NCBI RefSeq assembly: GCF_052857255.1
Contig: NW_027526679.1
Coordinates: 87,466-151,465, forward strand
From: Amblyomma americanum
Taxonomy: Eukaryota; Arthropoda; Arachnida; Ixodida; Ixodidae
DNA length: 64,000 bases
Direction of reading: 5' to 3'
The notes under the pieces are model-generated. The model worked only from the letters and a program-made list of their open reading frames with translations. It was not told the origin of the DNA and made no database searches. This document shows positions 52,949 through 64,000 of this stretch, in pieces. The translations under genes and the position numbers were made by a program. Position 1 is the first letter of the stretch. Each line of letters starts with the position of its first letter.

Positions 52949-53120
52949 AACACATCGGTTTTACAAGTGTTCCTGTGACACGCGTCAAAACTTTTTCTCT
53001 CATAACTGCGTGAAAAGCATGTATTCTTGCTTAATACAACGAAACAAGCTGTTTTAGACCGAAACGAGCTAAATCACAACACATCGGTTTTACAAGTATC
53101 CACGTGATACGCGTCAAAAC

Positions 53121-53150
53121 TTTTTCTGCGCGAAACTGCGCGAAAAGCAT
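53121..53150. repeat. Aberrant monomer junction at the edge of a duplication
   Basis: Here TTTTTCT runs straight into GCGCGAAACTGCGCGAAAAG, so CTGCGCGAAA appears twice within about 20 bp and the usual CTTATAA is missing. It coincides with the left edge of the 53135-57479 duplication. The corresponding place in the partner (about 59650) reads CTTCTAAAACTGCGCG. It is either a recombination scar or an assembly join. Confidence 0.7.
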
Positions 53151-56100
53151 GTATTCGTGCTTAATACAACGAAACAAGCTGTTTTAGACAGAAACGAGCT
53201 AAATCTGAACACATCGGTTTTACAAGTGTCCCTTGTGACACGCGTCAAAACTTTTTCTCTTAAAACTGCGCGAAAAGCATGTGTTCGTGATTATTCCAAC
53301 GAAACAAGCTGTTTTAGACCGAAACGAGGTAAATCACAACACATCGGTTTTACATGTTTTCCTCTGATACGCGTCAAAACTTTTTCTCTTATAACTGCGC
53401 GAAAAGCATGTATTCGTGCTTAATACAACGAAACAAGCTGTTTTATACCGAAACGAGCTAAATCACAACACATCGGTTTTACGTCTCCCTATTACGCGTC
53501 AAAATGTTTTCTTCTATAACTGCGCGAAAAGATGTATTCGTGCTTAAAACATCGAAACAAGCGGTTTTAGACCGAAACGAGCTAAATCACAACACATCGG
53601 TTTTACAAGTCTCTAATACGCGTCAGAACTTTTCCTTCTATAACTGCGCGAAAAGCATGTATTCGTGCTTAAAACAACGAAAAAAGCTGTTTTATACAAA
53701 ACGAGCTATATCTGAAAACATCGGTTTTACAAGTATCCACGTGATACGCGTCAACTTTTTCTCTCATAACTGCGTGAAAAGCATGTATTCTTGCTTAATA
53801 CAACGAAACAAGCTGTTTTAGACCGAAACAAGCTAAATCACAACACATCGGTTTTACAAGTATCCACGTGATACTCGTCAAAAGTTTTTCTCTTATAAAT
53901 GCGCGAAAAGCAGGTATTCCTGCTTAGTCCAACGAAACAAGCTGTTTTAGACCGAAACGAGGTAAATCTGAACACATCGGTTTTACAAGTGTTCCTCTGA
54001 TACGCGTTAAAACTTTTTCTCTTATAACTGCGCGAAAAGCTTGTATTCGTGCTTAATACAACGAAACAAGCTGTTTTAGACCGAAACGAGCAAAATCACA
54101 ACACATCGGTTTTACAAGTGTTCCTGTGATACGCGTCAAAACTTTTTCTCTTATAACTGTGCGAAAAGCATGTATTCGTGCTTAATGCAACGAAAAAAGC
54201 TGTTTTAGACTGAGATGACCTAAATCTGAAAACTTAACAAGTGTCCCTCTAATACGCGTCAAAACTTTTTCTTCTAAAACTGCGCGAAAAGCATTTATTC
54301 GTGCTTAATACAACGAAACAAGCTGTTTTAGACTGAATCGAGCTAAATCTGAACACATCGGTTTTACAAGTGTCCTTGTGACACGCGTCAAAACTTTTTC
54401 TCTTATAACAGCGCGAAGAGCATGTGTTCGTGATTAATCCAACGAAACAAGCTGTTTTAGACAGAAACGAGGTAAATCACAACACATCGGTTTTACAAGT
54501 TTTCCTCTGATACGCGTCAAAACTTTTTCTCTTATGACTGCGTGAAAAGCATGTATTCTTGCTTAATACAACGAAAGAAGCTGTTTTAGACCGAAACGAG
54601 CTAAATCACAACACATCGGTTTTACAAGTATCCACGTGATACGCGTCAAAACTTTTTCTCTTATAAATGCGCGAAAAGCATGTATTCCTGCTTAATCCAA
54701 CGAAACAAGCTGTTTGTTTTGGACCGAAACGAGGTAAATCTGAACACATCGGTTTTACAAGTGTTGCTCTGATACGCGTCAAAACTTTTTCTCTTATAAC
54801 TGCGCGAAAAGCATGTATTCGTGCTTAATACGACGAAACAAGCTGTTTTAGACCGAAACGAGCTAAATCACAACACATCGGTTTTACAAGTTTTTCTCTG
54901 ATACGCGTCAAAACTTTTTCTCTTATAACTGCGCGAAAAGCTTGTATTCGTGCTTAATACAACGAAACAGCTGTTTTAGACCGAAACGAGCTAAATCACA
55001 ACACATCGGTTTTACAAGTGTTCCTCTGATACGCGTCAAAACTTTTTCTCTTATAACTGTGCGAAAAGCATGTATTCGTGCTTAATACAACGAAAAAAGC
55101 TGTTTTAGATTGAGATGACCTAAATCTGAAAACTTTAACAAGTGTCCCTCTAATACGCGTCAAAACTTTTTCTTCTAAAACTGCGCGAAAAGCATGTATT
55201 CGTGCTTAATACAACGAAACAAGCTGTTTTACACCCAAACGAGCTAAATCTGAACACATCGGTTTTACAAGTGTTCTTGTGACACGCGTCAAAACTTTTT
55301 CTCTTATAACTGCGCGAAAAGCATGTGTTCGTGATTAATCCAATGAAACAAGCTGTTTTAGACCGAAACGAGGTAAATCACAACACATCGGTTTTACAAG
55401 TTTTCCTCTTATACGCGTCAAAACTTTTTCGTTTATAACTGCGCGAAAAGCATGTATTCGTGCCTAATACAACGAAACAAGCTGTTTTAGACCGAAACGA
55501 GCTAAATCACAACACATCGGTTTTACAAGTCTCCCTATTACGCGTCAAAATGTTTTCTTCTATAACTGCGCGAAAAGATGTATTCGTGCTTAAAAACATC
55601 GACACAAGCTGTTTTAGACCGAAACGAGCTAAATCACAACACATCGGTTTTACAAGTCTCTAATACGCGTCAGAACTTTTCCTTCTATAACTGCGCGAAA
55701 AGCATGTATTCGTGCCTAAAACAACGAAACAAGCTGTTTTATACCAAAACGAGCTATATCTGAACACATCGGTTTTACAAGTATCCACGTGATACGCGTC
55801 AAAACATTTTCTCTTATAACTGCGCGAAAAGCATGTATTCGTGCTTAATCCAACGAAACAAGCTGTTTTAGACCGAAACGAGCTAAATCTGAACACATCG
55901 GTTTTACAAGTGTCCCTGTGACACGCGTCAAAACTTTTTCTCTTATAACAGCGCGAAAATCATGTATTCTTGCTTAACACAACGAAACAAGCTGTTTTAG
56001 ACCGAAACGAGCTAAATCTGAACACATCGGATTTAAATGTGTCCCTGTGACACGCGTCAAAACTTTTTCTCTCATAACTGCGTGAAAAGCATGTATTCTT

Positions 56101-57479
56101 GCTTAATACAACGAAACAAGCTGTTTTAGAAAGAAACTAGCTAAATGATAACACATCGGTTTTACAAGTATCCACGTGATACGCGTCAAAACTTTTTCTC
56201 TTATAACTGCGCGAAAAGCTTGTATTCGTGCGTAATACAACGATACAAGCTGTTTTAGACCGAAACGAGCTAAATCACAACACATCTGTTTTACAAGTGT
56301 TCCTCTGATACGCGTCAAAACTTTTTCTCTTATAACTGCGCGAAAAGCATGTATTCGTGAATAATACAACGAAAAAAGCTGTTTTAGACTGAGATGACCT
56401 CAATCTGAAAACTGTTTTACGTGTCCCTCTAATACGCGTCAAAACTTTTTCTCTTATAACTACGCGAAAAGCATGTATTCGTGCTTAATACAACGAAACA
56501 AGCTGTTTTAGACCAAAACGAGCTAGATCTGAACACATCGGTTTTACAAGTGTCCCTGTGACACGCGTCAAAACTTTTTCTCTTATAACAGCGCGAAAAT
56601 CATGTATTCTTGCTTAACACAACGAAACAAGCTGTTTTAAACCAAAACGAGCTAAATCTGAACACATCGGTTTTACAAGTGTCCCTGTGACACGCGTCAA
56701 AACGTTTTCTCTTATAACAGCGCGAAAAGCATGTATTCTTGCTTAATACAACGAAACAAGCTGTTTTAGACCGAAACGAGCTAAATCACAACACATCGGT
56801 TTTACAAGTTTTCCTCTGATACGCTTCAAAGCTTTTTCTCTTATAACTGCGCGAAAAGCATGTATTCGTGCTTAATACAACGATACAAGCTGTTTTAGAC
56901 CAAAACGAGCTAGATCTGAACATATCGGTTTTACAAGTGTGCATGTGATACGCGTCAAAACGTTTTCTCTTATAACTGCGCAAAAAGCATGTATTCGTGC
57001 TTAATACAACGAAACAAGCTGTTTTAGACAGAAACGAGCTAAATCACAACACATCGGTTTTACAAGTCTCTCTAATACGCGTCAAAACTTTTTCTTCTAT
57101 AACTGCGCGAAAAGCATGTATTCGTGCTTAAAACAACGAAACAAGCTGTTTTAGACCGAAACGAGCTAAATCACAACACATCGGTTTTACAAGTCTCTAA
57201 TACGCGTCAAAACTTTTCCTTCTATAACTGCGCGAAAAGCATGTGTTCGTGCTTAAAGCAACGAAACAAGCTGTTTTAGACCGAGATGAGCTAAATCTGA
57301 ACACATCGGTTTTACAAGTGTCCCTCAATACGCGTCAAAACTTTTTCTTCTATAACTGCGCGAAAAGCATGTATTCGTGCTTAAAACAGCGAAACAAGCT
57401 GTTTTAGACCGAAACGAGCTAAATCTGAACACATCGGTTTTACAAGTGTCCCTGTGACACGCGTCAAAACTTTTTCTCT
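53135..57479. repeat. Large duplication, left copy (~4.3 kb)
   Basis: It matches 59656-64000 at an offset of 6521 over most of its length. Inside, this copy lacks about one monomer near 54000 and has one extra near 54850-54980, so the offset shifts by about 130 and then returns. Rare shared variants are GGTTTTACATG, GCAGGTATTCC, AGCATTTATTCG, TACACCCAAACGAGC, GGATTTAAATGTG, AAAGAAACTAGC and GTGTGCATGTGATACG. Confidence 0.9.
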
Positions 57480-57654
57480 TATAACAGCGCGAAAATTATG
57501 TATTCTTGCTTAACACAACGAAACAAGCTGTTTTAGACCGAAACGAGCTAAATCTGAACACATCGGTTTTACAAGTGTCCCTGTGACACGCGTCAAAACG
57601 TTTTCTCTTATAACAGCGCGAAAAGCATGTATTCTTGCTTAATACAACGAAACA

Positions 57655-58870
57655 AGCTGTTTTAGACCGAAACGAGCTAAATCACAACACATCGGTTTTA
57701 CAAGTGTTCCTCTGATACGCGTCAAAACTTTTTCTCTTATAACTGTGCGAAAAGCATGTATTCGTGCTTAATACAACGAAAAAAGCTGTTTTAGATTGAG
57801 AGGACCTAAATCTGAAAACTTTAACAAGTGTCCCTCAAATACGCGTCAAAACTTTTTCTTCTAAAACTGCGCGAAAAGCATGTATTCGTGCTTAATACAA
57901 CGAAACAAGCTGTTTTACACCCAAACGAGCTAAATCTGAACACATCGGTTTTACAAGTGTTCTTGTGACACGCGTCAAAACTTTTTCTCTTATAACTGCG
58001 CGAAAAGCATGTGTTCGTGATTAATCCAACGAAACAAGCTGTTTTAGACCGAAACGAGGTAAATCACAACACATCGGTTTTACAAGTTTTCCTCTTATAC
58101 GCGTCAAAACTTTTTCGTTTATAACTGCGCGAAAAGCATGTATTCGTGCCTAATACAACGAAACAAGCTGTTTTAGACCGAAACGAGCTAAATCACAACA
58201 CATCGGTTTTACAAGTCTCCCTATTACGCGTCAAAATGTTTTCTTCTATAACTGCGCGAAGAGATGTATTCGTGCTTAAAACATCGACACAAGCTGTTTT
58301 AGACCGAAACGAGCTAAATCACAACACATCGGTTTTACAAGTCTCTAATACGCGTCAGAACTTTTCCTTCTATAACTGCGCGAAAAGCATGTATTCGTGC
58401 CTAAAACAACGAAACAAGCTGTTTTATACCAAAACGAGCTATATCTGAACACATCGGTTTTACAAGTATCCACGTGATACGCGTCAAAACATTTTCTCTT
58501 ATAACTGCGCGAAAAGCATGTATTCGTGCTTAATCCAACGAAACAAGCTGTTTTAGACCGAAACGAGCTAAATCTGAACACATCGGTTTTACAAGTGTCC
58601 CTGTGACACGCATAAAAACTTTTTCTCTTATAACAGCGCGAAAATCATGTATTCTTGCTTAACACAACGAAACAAGCTGTTTTAGACCGAAACGAGCTAA
58701 ATCTGAACACATCGGATTTAAATGTGTCCCTGTGACACGCGTCAAAACTTTTTCTCTCATAACTGCGTGAAAAGCATGTATTCTTGCTTAATACAACGAA
58801 ACAAGCTGTTTTAGAAAGAAACTAGCTAAATGATAACACATCGGTTTTACAAGTATCCACGTGATACGCG
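57655..58870. repeat. Three-copy segment (1.2 kb), middle copy
   Basis: It matches 61490-62705 at offset 3835 and 54969-56184 at offset ~2686. The shared order is TTAGATTGAGA, TACACCCAAACGAGC, TTTTTCGTTTATAAC, CTCCCTATTACG, TCGACACAAGC, CAAAACATTTTCTC, GGATTTAAATGTG and AAAGAAACTAGC. Private differences here include TTGAGAGGACC (57796) and ACACGCATAAAAAC (58606). Confidence 0.88.
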
Positions 58871-59655
58871 TCAACTTTTTCTCTTATAACTGCGCGAAAA
58901 GCATGTATTCGTGCTTAATACAACGAAACAAGCTGTTTTAGACCGAAACGAGCTAAATCTGAACACATCGGTTTTACAAGTGTTCCTGTGACACGCGTCA
59001 AAACTTTTTCTCTCATAACTGCGTGAAAAGCATGTATTCTTGCTTAATACAACGAAACAAGCTGTTTTAGACCGAAACGAGCTAAATCACAACACATCGG
59101 TTTTACAAGTATCCACGTGATACGCGTCAAAACTTTTCTCTTATAAATGCGCGAAAAGCATGTATTCCTGCTTAATCCAACGAAACAAGCTATTTTAGAC
59201 CGAAACGAGGTAAATCTGAACACATCGGTTTTACAAGTGTCCTTGTGACACGCGTCAAAACTTTTTCTCTTAAAACTGCGCGAAAAGCATGTGTTCGTGA
59301 TTATTCCAACGAAACAAGCTGTTTTAGACCGAAACGAGGTAAATCACAACACATCGGTTTTACAAGTTTTCCTCTGATACGCGTCAAAACTTTTTCTCTT
59401 ATAACTGCGCGAAAAGCTTGTATTCGTGCTTAATACAACGAAACAAGCTGTTTTAGACCGAAACGAGCTAAATCACAACACATCGGTTTTACAAGTGTTC
59501 CTCTGATACGCGTCAAAACTTTTTCTCTTATAACTGTGCGAAAAGCATGTATTCGTGCTTAATACAACGAAAAAAGTTGTTTTAGACTGAGATGACCTAA
59601 ATCTGAAAACTTTAACTAGTGTCCCTCTAAAACGCGTCAAAACTTTTTCTTCTAA

Positions 59656-62600
59656 AACTGCGCGAAAAGCATGTATTCGTGCTTAATACAACGAAACAAG
59701 CTGTTTTAGACAGAAACGAGCTAAATCTGAACACATCGGTTTTACAAGTGTCCTTGTGACACGCGTCAAAACTTTTTCTCTTAAAACTGCGCGAAAAGCA
59801 TGTGTTCGTGATTATTCCAACGAAACAAGCTGTTTTAGACCGAAACGAGGTAAATCACAACACATCGGTTTTACATGTTTTCCTCTGATACGCGTCAAAA
59901 CTTTTTCTCTTATAACTGCGCGAAAAGCATGTATTCGTGCTTAATACAACGAAACAAGCTGTTTTATACCGAAACGAGCTAAATCACAACACATCGGTTT
60001 TACGTCTCCCTATTACGCGTCAAAATGTTTTCTTCTATAACTGCGCGAAAAGATGTATTCGTGCTTAAAACATCGAAACAAGCGGTTTTAGACCGAAACG
60101 AGCTAAATCACAACACATCGGTTTTACAAGTCTCTAATACGCGTCAGAACTTTTCCTTCTATAACTGCGCGAAAAGCATGTATTCGTGCTTAAAACAACG
60201 AAAAAAGCTGTTTTATACCAAAACGAGCTATATCTGAAAACATCGGTTTTACAAGTATCCACGTGATACGCGTCAACTTTTTCTCTCATAACTGCGTGAA
60301 AAGCATGTATTCTTGCTTAATACAACGAAACAAGCTGTTCTAGACCGAAACAAGCTAAATCACAACACATCGGTTTTACAAGTATCCACGTGATACGCGT
60401 CAAAACTTTTTCTCTTATAAATGCGCGAAAAGCAGGTATTCCTGCTTAGTCCAACGAAACAAGCTGTTTTAGACCGAAACGAGGTAAATCTGAACACATC
60501 GGTTTTACAAGTGTTCCTCTGATACGCGTCAAAACTTTTTCTCTTATAACTGCGCGAAAAGCATGTATTCGTGCTTAATACCACGAAACAAGCTGTTTTA
60601 GACCGAAACGAGCTAAATCACAACACATCGGTTTTACAAGTTTTCCTCTGATACGCGTTAAAACTTTTTCTCTTATAACTGCGCGAAAAGCTTGTATTCG
60701 TGCTTAATACAACGAAACAAGCTGTTTTAGACCGAAACGAGCAAAATCACAAACACATCGGTTTTACAAGTGTTCCTGTGATACGCGTCAAAACTTTTTC
60801 TCTTATAACTGTGCGAAAAGCATGTATTCGTGCTTAATGCAACGAAAAAAGCTGTTTTAGACTGAGATGACCTAAATCTGAAAACTTAACAAGTGTCCCT
60901 CTAATACGCGTCAAAACTTTTTCTTCTAAAACTGCGCGAAAAGCATTTATTCGTGCTTAATACAACGAAACAAGCTGTTTTAGACTGAATCGAGCTAAAT
61001 CTGAACACATCGGTTTTACAAGTGTCCTTGTGACACGCGTCAAAACTTTTTCTCTTATAACAGCGCGAAAAGCATGTGTTCGTGATTAATCCAACGAAAC
61101 AAGCTGTTTTAGACAGAAACGAGGTAAATCACAACACATCGGTTTTACAAGTTTTCCTCTGATACGCGTCAAAACTTTTTCTCTTATGACTGCGTGAAAA
61201 GCATGTATTCTTGCTTAATACAACGAAAGAAGCTGTTTTAGACCGAAACGAGCTAAATCACAACACATCGGTTTTACAAGTATCCACGTGATACGCGTCA
61301 AAACTTTTTCTCTTATAAATGCGCGAAAAGCATGTATTCCTGCTTAATCCAACGAAAACAAGCTGTTTTGGACCGAAACGAGGTAAATCTGAACACATCG
61401 GTTTTACAAGTGTTGCTCTGATACGCGTCAAACCTTTTTCTCTTATAACTGCGCGAAAAGCATGTATTCGTGCTTAATACCACGAAACAAGCTGTTTTAG
61501 ACCGAAACGAGCTAAATCACAACACATCGGTTTTACAAGTGTTCCTCTGATACGCGTCAAAACTTTTTCTCTTATAACTGTGCGAAAAGCATGTATTCGT
61601 GCTTAATACAACGAAAAAAGCTGTTTTAGATTGAGATGACCTAAATCTGAAAACTTTAACAAGTGTCCCTCTAATACGCGTCAAAACTTTTTCTTCTAAA
61701 ACTGCGCGAAAAGCATGTATTCGTGCTTAATACAACGAAACAAGCTGTTTTACACCCAAACGAGCTAAATCTGAACACATCGGTTTTACAAGTGTTCTTG
61801 TGACACGCGTCAAAACTTTTTCTCTTATAACTGCGCGAAAAGCATGTGTTCGTGATTAATCCAATGAAACAAGCTGTTTTAGACCGAAACGAGGTAAATC
61901 ACAACACATCGGTTTTACAAGTTTTCCTCTTATACGCGTCAAAACTTTTTCGTTTATAACTGCGCGAAAAGCATGTATTCGTGCCTAATACAACGAAACA
62001 AGCTGTTTTAGACCGAAACGAGCTAAATCACAACACATCGGTTTTACAAGTCTCCCTATTACGCGTCAAAATGTTTTCTTCAATAACTGCGCGAAAAGAT
62101 GTATTCGTGCTTAAAACATCGACACAAGCTGTTTTAGACCGAAACGAGCTAAATCACAACACATCGGTTTTACAAGTCTCTAATACGCGTCAGAACTTTT
62201 CCTTCTATAACTGCGCGAAAAGCATGTATTCGTGCCTAAAACAACGAAACAAGCTGTTTTATACCAAAACGAGCTATATCTGAACACATCGGTTTTACAA
62301 GTATCCACGTGATACGCGTCAAAACATTTTCTCTTATAACTGCGCGAAAAGCATGTATTCGTGCTTAATCCAACGAAACAAGCTGTTTTAGACCGAAACG
62401 AGCTAAATCTGAACACATCGGTTTTACAAGTGTCCCTGTGACACGCGTCAAAACTTTTTCTCTTATAACAGCGCGAAAATCATGTATTCTTGCTTAACAC
62501 AACGAAACAAGCTGTTTTAGACCGAAACGAGCTAAATCTGAACACATCGGATTTAAATGTGTCCCTGTGACACGCGTCAAAACTTTTTCTCTCATAACTG

Positions 62601-64000
62601 CGTGAAAAGCATGTATTCTTGCTTAATACAACGAAACAAGCTGTTTTAGAAAGAAACTAGCTAAATGATAACACATCGGTTTTACAAGTATCCACGTGAT
62701 ACGCGTCAAAACTTTTTCTCTTATAACTGCGCGAAAAGCTTGTATTCGTGCGTAATACAACGATACAAGCTGTTTTAGACCGAAACGAGCTAAATCACAA
62801 CACATCTGTTTTACAAGTGTTCCTCTGATACGCGTCAAAACTTTTTCTCTTATAACTGCGCGAAAAGCATGTATTCGTGATTAATACAACGAAAAAAAGC
62901 TGTTTTAGACTGAGATGACCTCAATCTGAAAACTGTTTTACGTGTCCCTCTAATACGCGTCAAAACTTTTTCTCTTATAACTACGCGAAAAGCATGTATT
63001 CGTGCTTAATACAACGAAACAAGCTGTTTAAGACCAAAACGAGCTAGATCTGAACACATCGGTTTTACAAGTGTCCCTGTGACACGCGTCAAAACTTTTT
63101 CTCTTATAACAGCGCGAAAATCATGTATTCTTGCTTAACACAACGAAACAAGCTGTTTTAAACCAAAACGAGCTAAATCTGAACACATCGGTTTTACAAG
63201 TGTCCCTGTGACACGCGTCAAAACGTTTTCTCTTATAACAGCGCGAAAAGCATGTATTCTTGCTTAATACAACGAAACAAGCTGTTTTAGACCGAAACGA
63301 GCTAAATCACAACACATCGGTTTTACAAGTTTTCCTCTGATACGCTTCAAAGCTTTTTCTCTTATAACTGCGCGAAAAGCATGTATTCGTGCTTAATACA
63401 ACGATACAAGCTGTTTTAGACCAAAACGAGCTAGATCTGAACATATCGGTTTTACAAGTGTGCATGTGATACGCGTCAAAACGTTTTCTCTTATAACTGC
63501 GCAAAAAGCATGTATTCGTGCTTAATACAACGAAACAAGCTGTTTTAGACAGAAACGAGCTAAATCACAACACATCGGTTTTACAAGTCTCTCTAATACG
63601 CGTCAAAACTTTTTCTTCTATAACTGCGCGAAAAGCATGTATTCGTGCTTAAAACAACGAAACAAGCTGTTTTAGACCGAAACGAGCTAAATCACAACAC
63701 ATCGGTTTTACAAGTCTCTAATACGCGTCAAAACTTTTCCTTCTATAACTGCGCGAAAAGCATGTGTTCGTGCTTAAAGCAACGAAACAAGCTGTTTTAG
63801 ACCGAGATGAGCTAAATCTGAACACATCGGTTTTACAAGTGTCCCTCAATACGCGTCAAAACTTTTTCTTCTATAACTGCGCGAAAAGCATGTATTCGTG
63901 CTTAAAACAGCGAAACAAGCTGTTTTAGACCGAAACGAGCTAAATCTGAACACATCGGTTTTACAAGTGTCCCTGTGACACGCGTCAAAACTTTTTCTCT
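59656..64000. repeat. Large duplication, right copy (~4.3 kb, truncated by window end)
   Basis: This is the partner of 53135-57479. The match is still running at the last base, so the true duplication is longer. Private indels include CACAAACACATCGG (60749), CGAAAACAAGC (61348) and CGAAAAAAAGCTG (62891). Confidence 0.9.

Larger units (their letters stand above)
1..64000. repeat. Satellite DNA array, ~129 bp monomer, ~496 head-to-tail copies
   Basis: The same ~129 bp unit recurs from the first base to the last, always in the same orientation. The spacing can be read directly: the core TCGGTTTTAC starts at 12561, 12690 and 12819, which is 129 bp apart each time. Conserved blocks in order are AACAAGCTGTTTTA, CGAAACGAGCTAAATC, ACACATCGGTTTTACAAG, a variable box, ACGCGTCAAAACTTTTTCT, TATAACTGCGCGAAAAGC, ATGTATTCGTGCTTA and ACAACG. 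A typical monomer is about 39% GC. No unique insert, transposon, rRNA, tRNA or gene interrupts it, and both window ends lie inside the array. Such an array is typical of eukaryotic centromeric or heterochromatic satellite. I do not recognise the family. Confidence 0.98.

Noticed and set aside
58146..58448. Plus-strand open frame of 100 codons (also 53504-53821 and 61981-62283)
   Set aside because: This too is satellite translation. The three frames are the same duplicated segments and overlap open frames on the other strand, which real genes would not do systematically.
1..64000. CRISPR array
   Set aside because: The repeated unit is ~129 bp with no short constant repeat separated by unique spacers. 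The variable box takes only a handful of recurring forms, and there are no cas genes.
1..64000. CENP-B box (17-bp motif with TTCG....A..CGGG)
   Set aside because: The reverse strand contains TTCGTTGTATTAAGC, which matches the first half, but the CGGG half is absent. I did not see a full box in any monomer type.
1..64000. rDNA intergenic spacer or subrepeats
   Set aside because: No rRNA gene sequence, promoter-like unique segment or spacer boundary appears in 64 kb, which is longer than a typical rDNA unit.
1..64000. Transposon-derived tandem repeat (terminal repeats, target-site duplications, transposase remnants)
   Set aside because: I found no terminal inverted or long terminal repeats, no reverse transcriptase or transposase frame, and no single-copy flank to test for target-site duplications.
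1..64000. Telomeric or microsatellite tracts
   Set aside because: No TTAGGG-, TTTAGGG- or TTAGG-type runs and no simple-sequence stretch longer than about eight T or A residues were seen.

Overview
The whole 64 kb window is one uninterrupted block of tandemly repeated satellite DNA. I see no gene, RNA gene, mobile element, CRISPR array or unique sequence in it. The monomer is about 129 bp and about 39% GC, and it is repeated head to tail roughly 496 times (64000/129). Every copy has the same orientation and no inverted segment was seen. Both window ends fall inside the array, so its true size and flanks are unknown. The short open frames on both strands are translations of the satellite: 129 bp is exactly 43 codons, so a frame that is open in one monomer tends to stay open in the next.

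The scale, the single orientation and the nested higher-order structure point to a eukaryotic chromosome, most likely centromeric, pericentromeric or other heterochromatic satellite. I do not recognise the family and cannot name the species. CpG is not depleted in the monomer (9 CpG in a typical copy against about 5 expected), which argues against long-term heavy germline CpG methylation and mildly favours an invertebrate, fungus or other weakly methylating lineage. That is inference only.

Monomers fall into recurring sequence types. They differ mainly in an 11-15 bp variable box between two conserved blocks (...CGGTTTTACAAG and ACGCGTC...) and in linked differences elsewhere. The types follow one another in fixed orders, forming higher-order repeats (HORs). 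The clearest is a nine-monomer unit of 1157 bp that alternates with an eight-monomer, 1029 bp version between about 44.4 and 52.8 kb.

Larger duplications of 1-5 kb are layered on the HORs. From left to right: 1-989 with 4197-5185; 3263-4675 with 5663-7075; 3880-5762 with 7050-8932, and 7050-9690 again with 16183-18820; 12265-15158 with 25496-28390; 17221-21785 with 22082-26645; 29590-31853 with 35600-37862; 32315-35500 with 41652-44835; 43161-46790 with 49321-52948; 53135-57479 with 59656-64000 (running off the window); and a three-copy block at 54969, 57655 and 61490. A composition break lies near 28.4-29.6 kb, because several diagnostic monomer variants occur only to its left or only to its right.

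There are no genes to combine into a pathway. The interesting content is structural: HOR organisation, covarying inverted repeats in the variable box, a conserved dyad in most monomers, recombination junctions, and clusters of copy-specific one-base indels that may be unpolished assembly or real young mutations.
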